Below are positions 49,852 through 49,928 of a stretch of DNA of 49,928 nucleotides, one piece after another; position 1 is the first letter of the stretch; every line of letters begins with the position of its first letter. Under the pieces are notes generated by a model. The model worked only from the letters and a program-made list of their open reading frames with translations, searched no databases and was not told where the DNA came from. Both the position numbers and the translations under genes were made by a program. This stretch comes from JAKFWI01 sp031398975 (lineage in GTDB: Bacteria; Pseudomonadota; Alphaproteobacteria; Caulobacterales; Aquidulcibacteraceae): the NCBI GenBank assembly GCA_031398975.1, contig JANNOI010000033.1:1-49928 (forward strand). Direction: 5' to 3'.

Positions 49852-49928
49852 AGCGGTGGTCGATTTGGTTTAATAAAAACAAAAAGGAAACCCGAGAAAA
49901 AGTAAGTTATTAAGTTTATAGTCCGGAA
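49852..49928. other. A/T-rich tail after metallophosphoesterase gene
   Basis: After TAGAGCGGTG the sequence becomes markedly A/T-rich (GTTTAATAAAAACAAAAAGG, then GTTATTAAGTTTATAG) for about 65 bases to the window edge. Composition is unlike anything else in the window. It could hold a promoter or be the edge of another element; no gene is visible. Confidence 0.6.

Overview
The window is about 50 kb of very GC-rich DNA (roughly 70% G+C by eye), densely packed with genes on both strands. It comes from an alphaproteobacterium. The evidence is a full-length CtrA cell-cycle regulator transcribed divergently from fliI-fliJ, a mesaconyl-CoA hydratase of the ethylmalonyl-CoA pathway, two TonB-dependent receptors, and dispersed TAGAGCGGTT palindromes. 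The gene mix resembles Caulobacterales/Hyphomonadaceae-type organisms, but the order cannot be fixed from this window alone. It reads as chromosomal. No rRNA, CRISPR array, transposase or phage gene was seen.

Layout. 1-5.2 kb: end of a DUF58 gene, then a DUF4159 membrane protein and a VWA/amidotransferase-like membrane protein (a MoxR/Bat-type cell-envelope locus). 5.2-8.8 kb: GNAT acetyltransferase, AsmA-like protein, LysR regulator. 9.0-10.9 kb: WrbA quinone reductase, pirin, a small SET-domain protein. 11.0-17.4 kb: Rrf2 regulator, outer-membrane porin and a complete sulfate ABC importer (binding protein, CysT, CysW, CysA), then a MAPEG protein. 17.4-20.1 kb: ctrA and the flagellar export genes fliI-fliJ. 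20.2-25.5 kb: membrane dipeptidase, HD-type protein, a membrane-anchored unknown, mesaconyl-CoA hydratase and a DUF1838 protein. 25.5-29.8 kb: aldehyde dehydrogenase, TonB-dependent receptor and a small conserved unknown. 30 kb: tRNA-Leu(CAA). 30.2-35.9 kb: PAS-rich hybrid histidine kinase and a second TonB receptor. 36.0-37.9 kb: a ParA-like ATPase, an unknown small protein and a Roadblock/LC7 protein. 38.2-40.6 kb: a solute-binding/OmpA fusion and a stand-alone MHYT-like membrane protein. 40.7-44.3 kb: a GT4 glycosyltransferase with a GH130 enzyme. 44.4-46.2 kb: glutathione synthetase and a ROK kinase. 46.3-48.0 kb: a chemoreceptor. 48.1-49.9 kb: a diacylglycerol-kinase-like protein with a metallophosphoesterase.

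Functional groupings. The Rrf2-porin-sulfate cluster looks like one sulfur-acquisition unit. The wrbA-pirin pair, facing a LysR gene, looks like a redox or quinone stress unit. CtrA with fliIJ ties cell-cycle control to flagellar export, and the intergenic region carries a GANTC site and a near-consensus CtrA box. The ParA-unknown-Roadblock operon is the least familiar system: its first two genes overlap in a 9-base tandem repeat and its leader is a threefold 16-base repeat containing the ribosome-binding site. The MHYT/OmpA pair and the GT4-GH130 pair are the next most interesting. A palindromic intergenic element recurs at about 10.9 and 25.5 kb. Its terminal TAG/CTA supplies stop codons to flanking genes, and a related end occurs at 49.85 kb.
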